The position numbers were made by a program, and so were the translations under genes. The notes under the pieces are model-generated. The model was not told the DNA's origin, searched no databases, and saw only the letters and a list, made by a program, of their open reading frames with translations. 64,000 nucleotides of DNA from Paenarthrobacter sp. AR 02 (GTDB taxonomy: Bacteria > Actinomycetota > Actinomycetes > Actinomycetales > Micrococcaceae), in contig NZ_JAJUKH010000001.1 in NCBI RefSeq assembly GCF_021538675.1, forward strand, positions 1,147,462 to 1,211,461, in the 5' to 3' direction. This document shows, in pieces, positions 25,669-33,313 of this stretch (the first letter of the stretch is position 1; every line of letters starts with the position of its first letter).

Positions 25669-26511
25669 CTAGATGAGGTCTGTAATGAAGCTGGCTGCCT
25701 TGGCGGCCGCCGCCGGGCGTTCGTCATGGGTGACGTCCCGGGTTTCGAGTTCCAACGAGAAGTGGCCGATGTAGCCAAAGTCCCGAAGCGCGGAAAGCCC
25801 CGCGGCGAAGTCTGCCTGGCCGTTGCCGATGCTGAGGTTGATGTTGCCGGGCTCGGAGTCTGTTGCCGGCACGGCGTCACGGAGGTGGACGTGTTTGATG
25901 CGCTCGCCGAAGCGGGACACAAAATCCACAGGGTTCCCGCCTGAGGCGACGATGTGGCTGAAGTCCATGACGATTCCAACGTCGGAACCGGCCAACCGGT
26001 CCGCGAGCAGTTGCGCGCGTTCGGTGTTCCAGCAGAGCCGGAAGTAGTGGAGGGACTCCGTCCAGAGTTCGACGCCGAACTCCGCCGCACGCTGCGAGGC
26101 GTGGATCAGTTCGGCGGCTACAAGCTCGATATCTTCAGTCAGGCCGCGCTTGGGCTCGTGGTCTATTGCCCCGCAGGGGAGGACCAGTGCCTTCGCCCCG
26201 GTCTTCGAGGCCAAAGCCAGCAACATCTCGAGGTGACGTTCCCGGCCTTCCCGGGCCCCGGCGTCGAGCGTTGCGTTCAGGTCCCCGACATCGCCGTTCA
26301 CCGAACGGACGCTCATGCCTGATTGAAGAACGACGGCGGTAACTGCCTCGACTGCCCCGGCGTCCAGCACGTAGGGCACATGATCGCACACGCCAGGGAG
26401 GGCGCCGAGGTCGATCTCCTCGAAGCCTGCGTCGCGCATGGTGTGCAGGGCGGTGGCCAGCTCCTGGTGGCGGAAGCTGATGGACGAACAGCCCAGTCGT
26501 TGATGAAACAT
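25669..26511 (-). CDS. TIM-barrel sugar-phosphate isomerase/epimerase
   Basis: 280-residue xylose-isomerase-like TIM barrel (AP endonuclease 2 superfamily). Metal-binding clusters read LWTESLHYF, IVMDFSHIVASG, HVHLRD and SLELETRD. Start ATG at 26511 (MFHQRL) with GAGGA upstream; an earlier frame start at 26541 is rejected. First gene of the minus-strand operon. A homologous role known in threitol catabolism is L-erythrulose 1-phosphate to D-erythrulose 4-phosphate conversion (LerI type); that assignment here is inference. Confidence 0.85.
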   Translation of the reverse strand: MFHQRLGCSSISFRHQELATALHTMRDAGFEEIDLGALPGVCDHVPYVLDAGAVEAVTAVVLQSGMSVRSVNGDVGDLNATLDAGAREGRERHLEMLLALASKTGAKALVLPCGAIDHEPKRGLTEDIELVAAELIHASQRAAEFGVELWTESLHYFRLCWNTERAQLLADRLAGSDVGIVMDFSHIVASGGNPVDFVSRFGERIKHVHLRDAVPATDSEPGNINLSIGNGQADFAAGLSALRDFGYIGHFSLELETRDVTHDERPAAAAKAASFITDLI

Positions 26512-26579
26512 CGTCGTTGATCCTCTAAGTCGGGGCCTCATCGGTGAGACGCCTTAGTGATGTAAACCACGTTAAGGCC

Positions 26580-26674
26580 GTTGACTGTCAACAGTCAACC
26601 TTTAGAGTCGACTGTTGACATTGCTGGTGTCGTGGGTCACAGTTGACGTATTATGTTGACTGTCGACAGTGGGG
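26580..26674. promoter_or_regulatory. palindromic operator cluster of the ketotetrose island
   Basis: Between the divergent arms: a 9-2-9 palindrome GTTGACTGT-CA-ACAGTCAAC at 26580-26599, a left half-site GTCGACTGT at 26607-26615, and GTTGACTGT-CG-ACAGT at 26655-26668. The same core occurs before the GntR gene. Placement suits repression of both arms by the FCD-type regulator encoded at the end of the plus-strand arm. Confidence 0.75.
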
Positions 26675-26714
26675 TAGCCCAAGAAGCGCCGCACTCTTGA
26701 AAGGGAAAGACACT

Positions 26715-28052
26715 ATGAGCAACGAAGCTCTGACCATGCGTGGTCCGGTTCATGGAACCAAGGAAGCAAAGCGCGTCGCCGTCGGATCCGGCGTCGGCGC
26801 AGTCATCGAAACCTATGACTTCATCGGTTTCGGCACCGCGGCTGCACTGTATTTCGGTACGGCATTCTTCCCGGGCGCCGACCCGGTGACCGGCACCCTA
26901 GCCTCCTTCGCGACCCTCGGCGTCGGCTTCGCTGCCCGTCCCCTGGGCGGTATTATCGGTGGTCATCTCGGCGACAAGCTGGGCCGCAAACCTGTGCTGG
27001 TGGCGTCCCTGGTCCTCATGGGCCTGGCTACCTTTGCCATAGGCCTGCTGCCCACCTACCAGCAGGTGGGCCTGTTGGCGCCAGCGCTGTTGGTACTGGT
27101 CCGTGTGATCCAAGGTCTGGCTTTCGGCGCTGAATGGGGTGGAGCCATCCTGATGAGCTACGAACACGCACCGTGGCGCAAGAAGGGCCAATTCACGGGC
27201 ATTGTTCAGGCCGGCTTCCCCGTTGGCCTCCTGCTCGCCAACCTGGTGTTCCTCAGCAGCGTGGGGCTCGGCAGTGAGTGGGCATGGCGTGTGCCGTTCC
27301 TGGCCAGCATCGTGCTGGTTGCCGTCGGCCTCATCATCCGTTCCAAGGTTCCGGAGTCCCCGGTCTTCGAGGACGTCAAGTCCAAGGGCGACATCGTGAA
27401 GGCCCCCATCATCGAGGTCATTAAGACCGACTGGCGCAACATCGTCCGCGGCATCGGCCTTCGCATCGCTGAAACTGCCGGCTACGCCGTGTCCGTGACG
27501 TACATGATTTCCTATCTCCACACCAACAAGCTGGCGGACAAGACCGAGACCCTGGTGGCCCTCTGCATCGCGGCAGGCATAGGCATCTTCGCTACCTACT
27601 ACTGGGGCAAGCTCACCGACAAAGTAGGCCGCCGCCCTGTCTACATCTGGTCCACGGCGTTTGCAGTCGTCTTTGGCATCCCCATGTTCATGCTGGTCAA
27701 CACCGGACTGTTCTTCCTGATCATCGCCACGATCGTGGTTGCCTACGCCGTCTGCCAGAACTCCCTCGCCGGCGCCCAGGGTGCGTGGTTCCCGGAGCTC
27801 TTCCAGGCCAAGACCCGTTCCTCCGGTGCTTCACTGGCCTACCAGATCTCCGCCATGGTGTCCGGCTTCACCCCGTTCATCACCACCTTGCTCTTCGTCA
27901 GCATGGGGTGGATGGGGCCGGCCCTGCTCTTCAGCGCCTACGCAGCCATCGGCCTGTGGGCAGCGCTCTCCACGAGGGAAACCTGGGGCAAGCGTGAGCG
28001 GAAGCTCGCCGAAGAAGCCGCCAGCAAAACTCCCCAGACCATAAACGCCTAA
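26715..28052 (+). CDS. MHS-family MFS transporter
   Basis: 445-residue 12-helix transporter of the metabolite:H+ symporter branch. Signature loops: GAVIETYDFIGFGTAA, the motif GGHLGDKLGRKPVLV after helix 2, RVIQGLAFGAEWGGA, and GKLTDKVGRRPVY in the second half. The ATG at 26715 with AAGGGA upstream is used; the frame extends to 26643 without support. It heads the plus-strand arm of the island and probably imports the growth substrate or a related acid/sugar. Confidence 0.9.
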   Translation: MSNEALTMRGPVHGTKEAKRVAVGSGVGAVIETYDFIGFGTAAALYFGTAFFPGADPVTGTLASFATLGVGFAARPLGGIIGGHLGDKLGRKPVLVASLVLMGLATFAIGLLPTYQQVGLLAPALLVLVRVIQGLAFGAEWGGAILMSYEHAPWRKKGQFTGIVQAGFPVGLLLANLVFLSSVGLGSEWAWRVPFLASIVLVAVGLIIRSKVPESPVFEDVKSKGDIVKAPIIEVIKTDWRNIVRGIGLRIAETAGYAVSVTYMISYLHTNKLADKTETLVALCIAAGIGIFATYYWGKLTDKVGRRPVYIWSTAFAVVFGIPMFMLVNTGLFFLIIATIVVAYAVCQNSLAGAQGAWFPELFQAKTRSSGASLAYQISAMVSGFTPFITTLLFVSMGWMGPALLFSAYAAIGLWAALSTRETWGKRERKLAEEAASKTPQTINA

Positions 28053-28114
28053 AGCAGCCCTCGACGTCGGGCGTCACCCCAGCGGTACACGCCCGGCTCC
28101 GAAAGGAATTCCAC

Positions 28115-29008
28115 GTGACACTCTCATCAGTCGAAGCGGCCACCGCGTCCGCTCCCGCCCGCGAACGCGTTGACCGCCTCCGTGCCGCCGCCTACCGAAT
28201 CCGGCACCACGCCCTGAACATGGGCGAGGTCCAAGGTCAGGGGTACGTTGGCCAGGCGCTAGGAGCGGCAGACATGCTCGCCGCCGTCTACGCCGACCAG
28301 CTCAACTACCGCGCCGAGGACCCGCACTGGGCTGACCGCGACCGGTTCCTGCTCTCCACGGGACACTACGCAATCGGACACTACGCAGCCCTCGCCGAGG
28401 CCGGAATCGTGCCCGTGGCCGAGCTCGAAACGTACGGCTCCGATGACTCCCGCCTGCCGATGTCCGGCATGTCCACCTATACGCCCGGCATGGAAATCTC
28501 CGGAGGTTCGCTGGGGCACGGCCTGACCATCGCCGTCGGCATGGCCTTGGGGCTGCGTCTTCAGGGCTCCGCATCCCGAGTCATCAACTTCCTTTCCGAC
28601 GGTGAACTTGATGAGGGCTCCACGTGGGAAGCCGCCATGGGTGCGCACCACCACCAACTGGGCAACCTGACCGCCATGGTGGACATCAACGCCCTACAGG
28701 CCGACGGCGCCACCAACACGGTGCTGCGCACCGAACCGGTCACCGAGAAGTGGGAATCGTTCGGCTGGTACACCCAGCGCGTGGACGGGAACGACGTCGG
28801 TGCGCTGCTGGCGGCGTTCGACAACATCGCCTCGGTTTCCGGTGCGGTCGGGCGACCTTCTGTGATCCTCTGCGACACCAAGGTGGGGCGGGGCGTCCCG
28901 CTGCTGGAAACCCGCGAAAAGGCGCATTTCATGCGCATCGAAGAAAACGAATGGCAGATCTGCCGCGACCAGTTGACCGCAGGATACGAAGGGACGGCTT
29001 CAGCATGA
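28115..29008 (+). CDS. transketolase, N-terminal subunit
   Basis: 297-residue thiamine-diphosphate-binding half of a split transketolase. Contains HYAIGHYAALAEAG, SGGSLGHGLTIAVGMALG, and the cofactor motif SDGELDEGSTWEA ending in MVDIN. Start is GTG at 28115 with AAAGGAA upstream. It overlaps the C-terminal subunit gene by 4 bp (ATGA), so equal amounts are made. Likely moves two-carbon units to or from the tetrose phosphate made by the island. Apulose-4-phosphate transketolases share this split form. Confidence 0.92.
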   Translation: MTLSSVEAATASAPARERVDRLRAAAYRIRHHALNMGEVQGQGYVGQALGAADMLAAVYADQLNYRAEDPHWADRDRFLLSTGHYAIGHYAALAEAGIVPVAELETYGSDDSRLPMSGMSTYTPGMEISGGSLGHGLTIAVGMALGLRLQGSASRVINFLSDGELDEGSTWEAAMGAHHHQLGNLTAMVDINALQADGATNTVLRTEPVTEKWESFGWYTQRVDGNDVGALLAAFDNIASVSGAVGRPSVILCDTKVGRGVPLLETREKAHFMRIEENEWQICRDQLTAGYEGTASA

Positions 29009-30024
29009 GCACAGTTACGACGGCGGCGGGCGCGGTTTCAGTGGGGAAGCCGAAGCTCAAAACCTCGGCCATGATCGCGTCCTTTGCTGACCCGGGGCAG
29101 AAGACCACATCCGCTCCTTTCGGGCACGCGCTCGTTGCCGCAGCGGAAGCTAATCCGAAGATCGTGGGTTTGACCGCGGACCTCGGCAAATATACCGATA
29201 TGCACATCTTCGCCAAGGCGTTCCCGGAGCGGTTCTTCCAGATGGGCATGGCCGAGCAGCTCCTCTTTGGCGCGGCCGCGGGCATGGCCGAAACCGGACT
29301 GATCCCGTTCGCCTCCACCTACTCGGTGTTCGCCGCCCGACGCGCCTACGACTTCCTTTGCCTGGACATCGCCGAACCGAACCTGAACGTCAACATCATC
29401 GGCGGTCTGCCCGGGCTCACCACGGGCTATGGCCCCAGCCACCAGGCCACCGAGGACATGGCGATCTTCCGCGGCATGCCCAACCTGACCATCGTGGACC
29501 CCTGCGATTCCGTGGACATCGAGCAGGCAGTTCCCCAACTCGCTGCATCTGAAGGGCCGACGTACCTGCGCCTGCTCCGAGGGAACGTGCCCACAGTGCT
29601 GGACGAGTACGACTACACGTTCGAGCTCGGCAAAGCCAAGGTCCTGCGCGGCGGCAACGACGTCGTCTTCGTATCGTCCGGCCTGATGACCATGCGTGCC
29701 TTGCAGGCGGCGGATGCGTTGGCGAAGCACAACGTGGATGTGGCCGTGGTGCACACTCCCACCATCAAACCCTTCGACGCCGCCACCGTGCTTGCAGAAC
29801 TGAACACGGACCGTCTTGCCGTCACGCTGGAGAACCACACGGTTGTTGGCGGTTTGTTCGAAACCGTTGCATCCGCCGTCGTCACCGCCGGTCTCGGGAA
29901 GCGTGTGGTGCCCATCGGCCTTCCGGACCAGTTCCTCGACGCTGGCGCGCTGCCTACGCTGCACGAACGGTACGGCCTGTCCGTGGACCGGATTGTGGCC
30001 AAGGTGCTGGCGGAACTCGGCTGA
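29005..30024 (+). CDS. transketolase, C-terminal subunit
   Basis: 339 residues: pyrimidine-binding domain with the catalytic glutamate in MGMAEQLLFGAAAGMAETG, followed by ASTYSVFAARRAYD, and a C-terminal domain from about residue 215. Start is ATG at 29005 within the ATGA overlap with the N-terminal subunit; longer in-frame openings to 28624 lie inside that gene and are shadows. Together with the preceding gene it makes one transketolase active site. Confidence 0.92.
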   Translation: MSTVTTAAGAVSVGKPKLKTSAMIASFADPGQKTTSAPFGHALVAAAEANPKIVGLTADLGKYTDMHIFAKAFPERFFQMGMAEQLLFGAAAGMAETGLIPFASTYSVFAARRAYDFLCLDIAEPNLNVNIIGGLPGLTTGYGPSHQATEDMAIFRGMPNLTIVDPCDSVDIEQAVPQLAASEGPTYLRLLRGNVPTVLDEYDYTFELGKAKVLRGGNDVVFVSSGLMTMRALQAADALAKHNVDVAVVHTPTIKPFDAATVLAELNTDRLAVTLENHTVVGGLFETVASAVVTAGLGKRVVPIGLPDQFLDAGALPTLHERYGLSVDRIVAKVLAELG

Positions 30025-30037
30025 GTTTCTTGGGGAA

Positions 30038-30067
30038 TGCGGGACGGCCATAACTGCCCGTCCCGCA
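30038..30067 (+). terminator. hairpin between transketolase and GntR gene
   Basis: TGCGGGACGG pairs perfectly with CCGTCCCGCA around a 10-base loop, 14 bases after the transketolase stop. No clear U-run, so partial termination or processing is possible. Confidence 0.5.
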
Positions 30068-30083
30068 CTCCTGCCCGTAGTAT

Positions 30084-30114
30084 CGACAGTTAACACCGGA
30101 CTGTCAGCAGTCGC
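30084..30114. promoter_or_regulatory. operator-like half-sites before GntR gene
   Basis: CGACAGTTAAC (30084-30094) and GGACTGTCAGCAGTC (30098-30112) match the arms of the palindrome between the divergent operons. They suggest autoregulation of the GntR gene. Confidence 0.55.
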
Positions 30115-30135
30115 CCATAGAACCGAGGACACACC

Positions 30136-30789
30136 ATGGCCACCGCATCCCTGCTGGGACTTGAGAAGAAGAGCCTGCGCGAACAGGCGCTCGCAGCACT
30201 GCGGACCGCCATCACGAGTGGTGAACTCGAACCCGGGCGGCACCTCGTCGAAACCGAGCTGTCGGAGATGCTCCAGATCAGCCGCGGCACGCTCCGGGAA
30301 GCCCTGCGCCAGCTGGAACAGGAAGGCCTGATTTCAGCCGGGGCACGCGGCCGGATGTCCGTCCGGCACCTGGACGTCAAGGAAATCCGGGACATCTTCG
30401 CCGTCCGCGGCGTCCTGGAATCGCTGGCTGCCCGGACCTTGAGCGACATGCCGGACAAGGAGGCCGCGCTGGCAGAGTTGCGTGCCGCCGTCGACACCAT
30501 GGAAAAGGCCGCCAAATCGTCCTTGGAGGAGCGGATCGAATCCGACCTCGAGTTCCACCGCACGCTCTGCCGCCTGTCCGGAAACGAAACCCTGCTGCAC
30601 TCGTGGGAATCCTTGGAGGGTTCCATCCGGATGTCCATCATGTTCGCCGGCCTGGAACGCGCAACCCGGAACATGAGTGTCGGGCGGCATCACGACATTG
30701 TTGCGGCCATCGAAACCGGGAATGCAGCCAAAGCACGCGAGACGATCATCGCGCACATGGATGGTGCCGCGGAGAATTTGGTCGGCTGA
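30136..30789 (+). CDS. GntR family regulator, FCD domain
   Basis: 217-residue regulator. N-terminal winged helix (SLREQALAALRTAITSGELEPG, shortened to its start SLREQALAALRTAITSGEL, then SRGTLREALRQLEQEGLI) and C-terminal FCD effector domain with EIRDIFAVRGVLESLAAR and metal-site histidines in ESDLEFHRTL and GRHHDIV. Last gene of the plus-strand arm of the island, with its own upstream half-sites. It most likely senses the substrate or an intermediate and controls both arms. Confidence 0.92.
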   Translation: MATASLLGLEKKSLREQALAALRTAITSGELEPGRHLVETELSEMLQISRGTLREALRQLEQEGLISAGARGRMSVRHLDVKEIRDIFAVRGVLESLAARTLSDMPDKEAALAELRAAVDTMEKAAKSSLEERIESDLEFHRTLCRLSGNETLLHSWESLEGSIRMSIMFAGLERATRNMSVGRHHDIVAAIETGNAAKARETIIAHMDGAAENLVG

Positions 30790-30856
30790 GCTCTAGCGCG
30801 TTCCTAACCCGCTTTGCCGTTGTTGGGCAACGACGTAGGAGCGGGCAGCGACGGGC

Positions 30857-31837
30857 TTAGGCGCCGGCTGCCTTCAAAAGGTGATCCGGCAGGCGGTTTC
30901 CCGGTGCGTGGCCACGGATTTCCAGCAGTTCACGGGCGTGCGCGTGCAACTTCTTGTCCTCGTCAGTCACCGGTTCCCAGGCCGGGATGGGCACGGCCGT
31001 CCCGGTCTCGTCCCGGGCCACCATCACCGTGAGGCAGTACGTGGTCAGGTTCATTTCGCGGGTCTTCGGATCACCGGAACGTACGTGGACGGCGACGTGC
31101 ATGCCCTTGGCACCGGTGTAGACAAGTCGCGCTTCGACCTCCACGACATGACCGATCAGCAGAGGCCTGTAGAAGCGAACGCCGCCTGAGAACACGGCCA
31201 CAGTATCTTTGCCGCAGTATCGCGAGGCGCACACGTAGGCGGCTTCGTCGATCCACTTCATGACGATGCCGCCGTGGACCTTGCCGCCCCAGTTCACATC
31301 AGTGGGGGACGCCATGAACCGCAGGGTGACGCGCTCGGCTGTCCCGGCGTCGGTATACTCCTGTGCGTTCATCGCGTTGACGATCTGCTCGCGGACCTCG
31401 ATGCGTGCCAGTGCGTGGTCCCGTTGCTCGACCTCTTCAGGAGTGGACGGCTCAAACTGGGGGACGGGAATCGGCTTGCCGTCCGGACCCACGGCCACGA
31501 AGATCACCATGCATTGGCTGTGCATCGTCTCCGGGCCCGGGCCGCCCTTGGGGTCGCGCGAGCTGACCACGGTGTGGATGTGCATGGAGGAGCGCCCTGT
31601 GTAAACAATCGTGGAAGTCACTTCCACCATGTCGCCGCTGTTCACCGGATCCGTGAAGTGGATGTTGCCCACATAGGCCGTGACGCAGTAGGACTTGGCC
31701 CACCCAACCGCCGCGGCGTACGCCGCTTTGTCCACCCACTCGAGGACGGTGCCGGCGTCGACGGACCCGCTGTGCCCGACGTCGGTGGGTGCCGCAAGGA
31801 AGCGGAGGGTCACGGAATTGCCGGCAGCGTCGCTCAT
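30857..31837 (-). CDS. acyl-CoA thioesterase, tandem hotdog domains
   Basis: 326-residue protein with two hotdog domains (about residues 5-130 and 165-300). Each has the repeated pattern VTLRFxAxPTDV followed by GxVxEWxDxAAY (TVLEWVDKAAY; IVMKWIDEAAY, with the catalytic Asp) and YTGxxxMHxxV. It hydrolyses acyl-CoA thioesters in the cytoplasm. The second GG-KVHGGIVMKW copy keeps a histidine before the helix. Chain-length preference is unknown. Confidence 0.92.
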   Translation of the reverse strand: MSDAAGNSVTLRFLAAPTDVGHSGSVDAGTVLEWVDKAAYAAAVGWAKSYCVTAYVGNIHFTDPVNSGDMVEVTSTIVYTGRSSMHIHTVVSSRDPKGGPGPETMHSQCMVIFVAVGPDGKPIPVPQFEPSTPEEVEQRDHALARIEVREQIVNAMNAQEYTDAGTAERVTLRFMASPTDVNWGGKVHGGIVMKWIDEAAYVCASRYCGKDTVAVFSGGVRFYRPLLIGHVVEVEARLVYTGAKGMHVAVHVRSGDPKTREMNLTTYCLTVMVARDETGTAVPIPAWEPVTDEDKKLHAHARELLEIRGHAPGNRLPDHLLKAAGA

Positions 31838-31910
31838 GCTGGAAGTTTACTGTTGGCAGGTTTCTGTTACGTGACTAAGTCAGCGCCGGACGTCTCGGCG
31901 GGCAGACGCT

Positions 31911-32477
31911 TCACTGCCCACGCTGGATGCCGAGGGTGGCAATGAGGTCTTCGTGCAATTCGAACCAGGCGCGGTGGAAGGAATCGCGATTGGTGGCGGT
32001 AATCCATGTGGGGTCCCTTGCTGCCTGTTGGAGTGCGTGTAGCAAGCGCCCCGAGTAGCCCCCAAAACGAGGCAGCACTTCAATTAGCCGGGCTTCGAGA
32101 GGGCGCCACGCTGTCACGGCCTCCGCCAGGAGGTGCATGGCATCGGCGCTGCTCGATGCCTGAAGCTGGATGGCACCGCACGCGCTGACGACTCTCGTGT
32201 TGGATTCCGCGAAATCGTCGTGCACAGCCAGCACCAGGCTTCGCGCACCCGTCCGGTCCAGCTCATCAGCGAGAAGCTGTTCATTCTCGACCCTGCCGGC
32301 ACCCGACAACAACCAACCACTGAACCCAGCGAAAGTGTTGCGCGAAACGAAACCGTTCACTCCGGCGTCGATGAGCTGGGCCTCCACCAGGCCAGCGTCT
32401 TGGGCGAAGCGGGCCGCTACGGCCTCCGTATCAGCGAACCCAAGGAGGCGAACGGCGTGCAGGGTCAGCATCATCAT
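31911..32477 (-). CDS. putative regulator with two winged-helix-like segments
   Basis: 188 residues. The N-terminal part, LTLHAVRLLGFADTEAVAARF, has the pattern of a DNA-binding winged helix; conserved FAGFSGWLLSGAGRVENE and the C-terminal RDSFHRAWFELHEDLIATLG occur in actinobacterial proteins found next to PEP-utilising enzyme genes. Third gene of the mini-operon; its start overlaps the previous stop by one base (TGATG). Three ATG codons in a row begin the gene. Direct DNA binding is inference. Confidence 0.7.
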   Translation of the reverse strand: MMMLTLHAVRLLGFADTEAVAARFAQDAGLVEAQLIDAGVNGFVSRNTFAGFSGWLLSGAGRVENEQLLADELDRTGARSLVLAVHDDFAESNTRVVSACGAIQLQASSSADAMHLLAEAVTAWRPLEARLIEVLPRFGGYSGRLLHALQQAARDPTWITATNRDSFHRAWFELHEDLIATLGIQRGQ

Positions 32478-32803
32478 CAGGCGTCCATCAGGGTGACGGT
32501 TCCCCGCGCTCCGTCCACGGCTATCGCGCCACCGTCAGTGAGCAATGCCAGCGCGTCACGCACGCCCAGCACGGCAGGAATGCCAAACTCCCGGGCGACG
32601 ATCGCGGCGTGCGACAACATTCCGCCGGTCTCCGTGACCACCGCCGATGCCAGCCCGAAGAGCGGCGTCCACGCAGGGTCCGTGGTGCGGCAGACCAGGA
32701 CCTCGCCTGCCTGGAAAAGGCCGAACTCGTCGGATCCGTGAATGAGCCGGGCACTTCCCCGGGCGGTCCCGGCGCAAGCAGCAGTTCCTGCCAGGACGGT
32801 CAA
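32477..32803 (-). CDS. stand-alone phosphohistidine swivel domain (PEP-utilising mobile domain)
   Basis: 108 residues equal to just the mobile domain of PEP synthase/pyruvate phosphate dikinase-type enzymes. The core GGMLSHAAIVAREFGIPAV carries the histidine that is phosphorylated in the full enzymes. The ATP-grasp and PEP/pyruvate barrel domains are absent. Start is TTG at 32803, with AAGGAG upstream and a TTGA overlap with the previous stop; longer in-frame sequence is rejected. It is flanked by two putative DNA-binding proteins, so a signalling or regulatory phosphoacceptor is possible. Confidence 0.78.
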   Translation of the reverse strand: MTVLAGTAACAGTARGSARLIHGSDEFGLFQAGEVLVCRTTDPAWTPLFGLASAVVTETGGMLSHAAIVAREFGIPAVLGVRDALALLTDGGAIAVDGARGTVTLMDA

Positions 32804-33201
32804 CGAGCGCTCCTTGCAGTTGTGTGCGGGCGGTCTGCCAGCCGGTCCAGCCGCTGCTGCGCCGCCTGCGCGGAGCGGAGCCCGAGGCTGTCCGCGATGT
32901 GCTGCCACGTCAGGCCTTCCGCTCTGGCAAGGAACAATAGCGCGGATTCGACGGCGTCCATCTCGCCCCGCGCGGCGGACACCAACGCGAGGGCCGCGCG
33001 GAGGTCCAGGGCATCAGGTTCAGGAGCGGCGTCTGTGCGCCGGGAACGCCACAGAACGTGCTGAATGAGGTCCGTCGCGGAGGGTGGCTGGTCTTTATGA
33101 AGCCATGGACGGGCGGGGAGATCCGAACCGCCCCTGTCCAGAAGCAGCCGAGTTGCTCGCATTTGAAGGTCAGCCGCCTCGGCGTCACTGGGGTGGGTCA
33201 T
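32800..33201 (-). CDS. small HTH DNA-binding protein
   Basis: 133 residues. The C-terminal half forms a helix-turn-helix: ALLFLARAEGLTWQHIADSLGLRSAQAAQQRLDRL (residues about 90-125, abbreviated here to GLTWQHIADSLGLRSAQAA). This helical pattern recurs in actinobacterial regulators. The ATG at 33201 is chosen over 33264. First gene of the three-gene mini-operon, it begins just beyond two palindromes (33220-33247) that could be its own operators. Confidence 0.72.
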   Translation of the reverse strand: MTHPSDAEAADLQMRATRLLLDRGGSDLPARPWLHKDQPPSATDLIQHVLWRSRRTDAAPEPDALDLRAALALVSAARGEMDAVESALLFLARAEGLTWQHIADSLGLRSAQAAQQRLDRLADRPHTTARSAR

Positions 33202-33219
33202 TGCTCCAGCCTCGAACAT

Positions 33220-33247
33220 CAACAATCTGTTGTCAACATCATGTTGA
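33220..33247. promoter_or_regulatory. twin palindromes before the swivel-domain operon
   Basis: Two perfect inverted repeats side by side: CAACA-ATC-TGTTG (33220-33232) and TCAACAT-C-ATGTTGA (33233-33247), sharing the CAACA/TGTTG core. They lie 19 bases before the HTH gene start and within 70 bases of the divergent AztD gene, so they could serve either direction. Confidence 0.65.
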
Positions 33248-33287
33248 TGCCCCCGAGGCGACATGTTTCCGTCGCAAGTTGCGGTCT

Positions 33288-33308
33288 AAATGAGAATCAA
33301 TATCATTT
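33288..33308. promoter_or_regulatory. Zur/Fur-type box before the AztD-like gene
   Basis: AAATGAGAAT-C-AATATCATTT, a 10-1-10 inverted repeat with 8 of 10 paired positions, directly before the AztD-like lipoprotein start. The arrangement TGAnAAT-n-ATTnTCA resembles zinc (Zur) operators. With the gene's zinc-chaperone motif this supports zinc-limited induction. Confidence 0.65.
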
Positions 33309-33313
33309 AAGCC

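Noticed and set aside
28624..29004. Upstream extension of the transketolase C-terminal subunit
   Set aside because: Lies wholly inside the N-terminal subunit gene in another frame; the ATGA start at 29005 fits.
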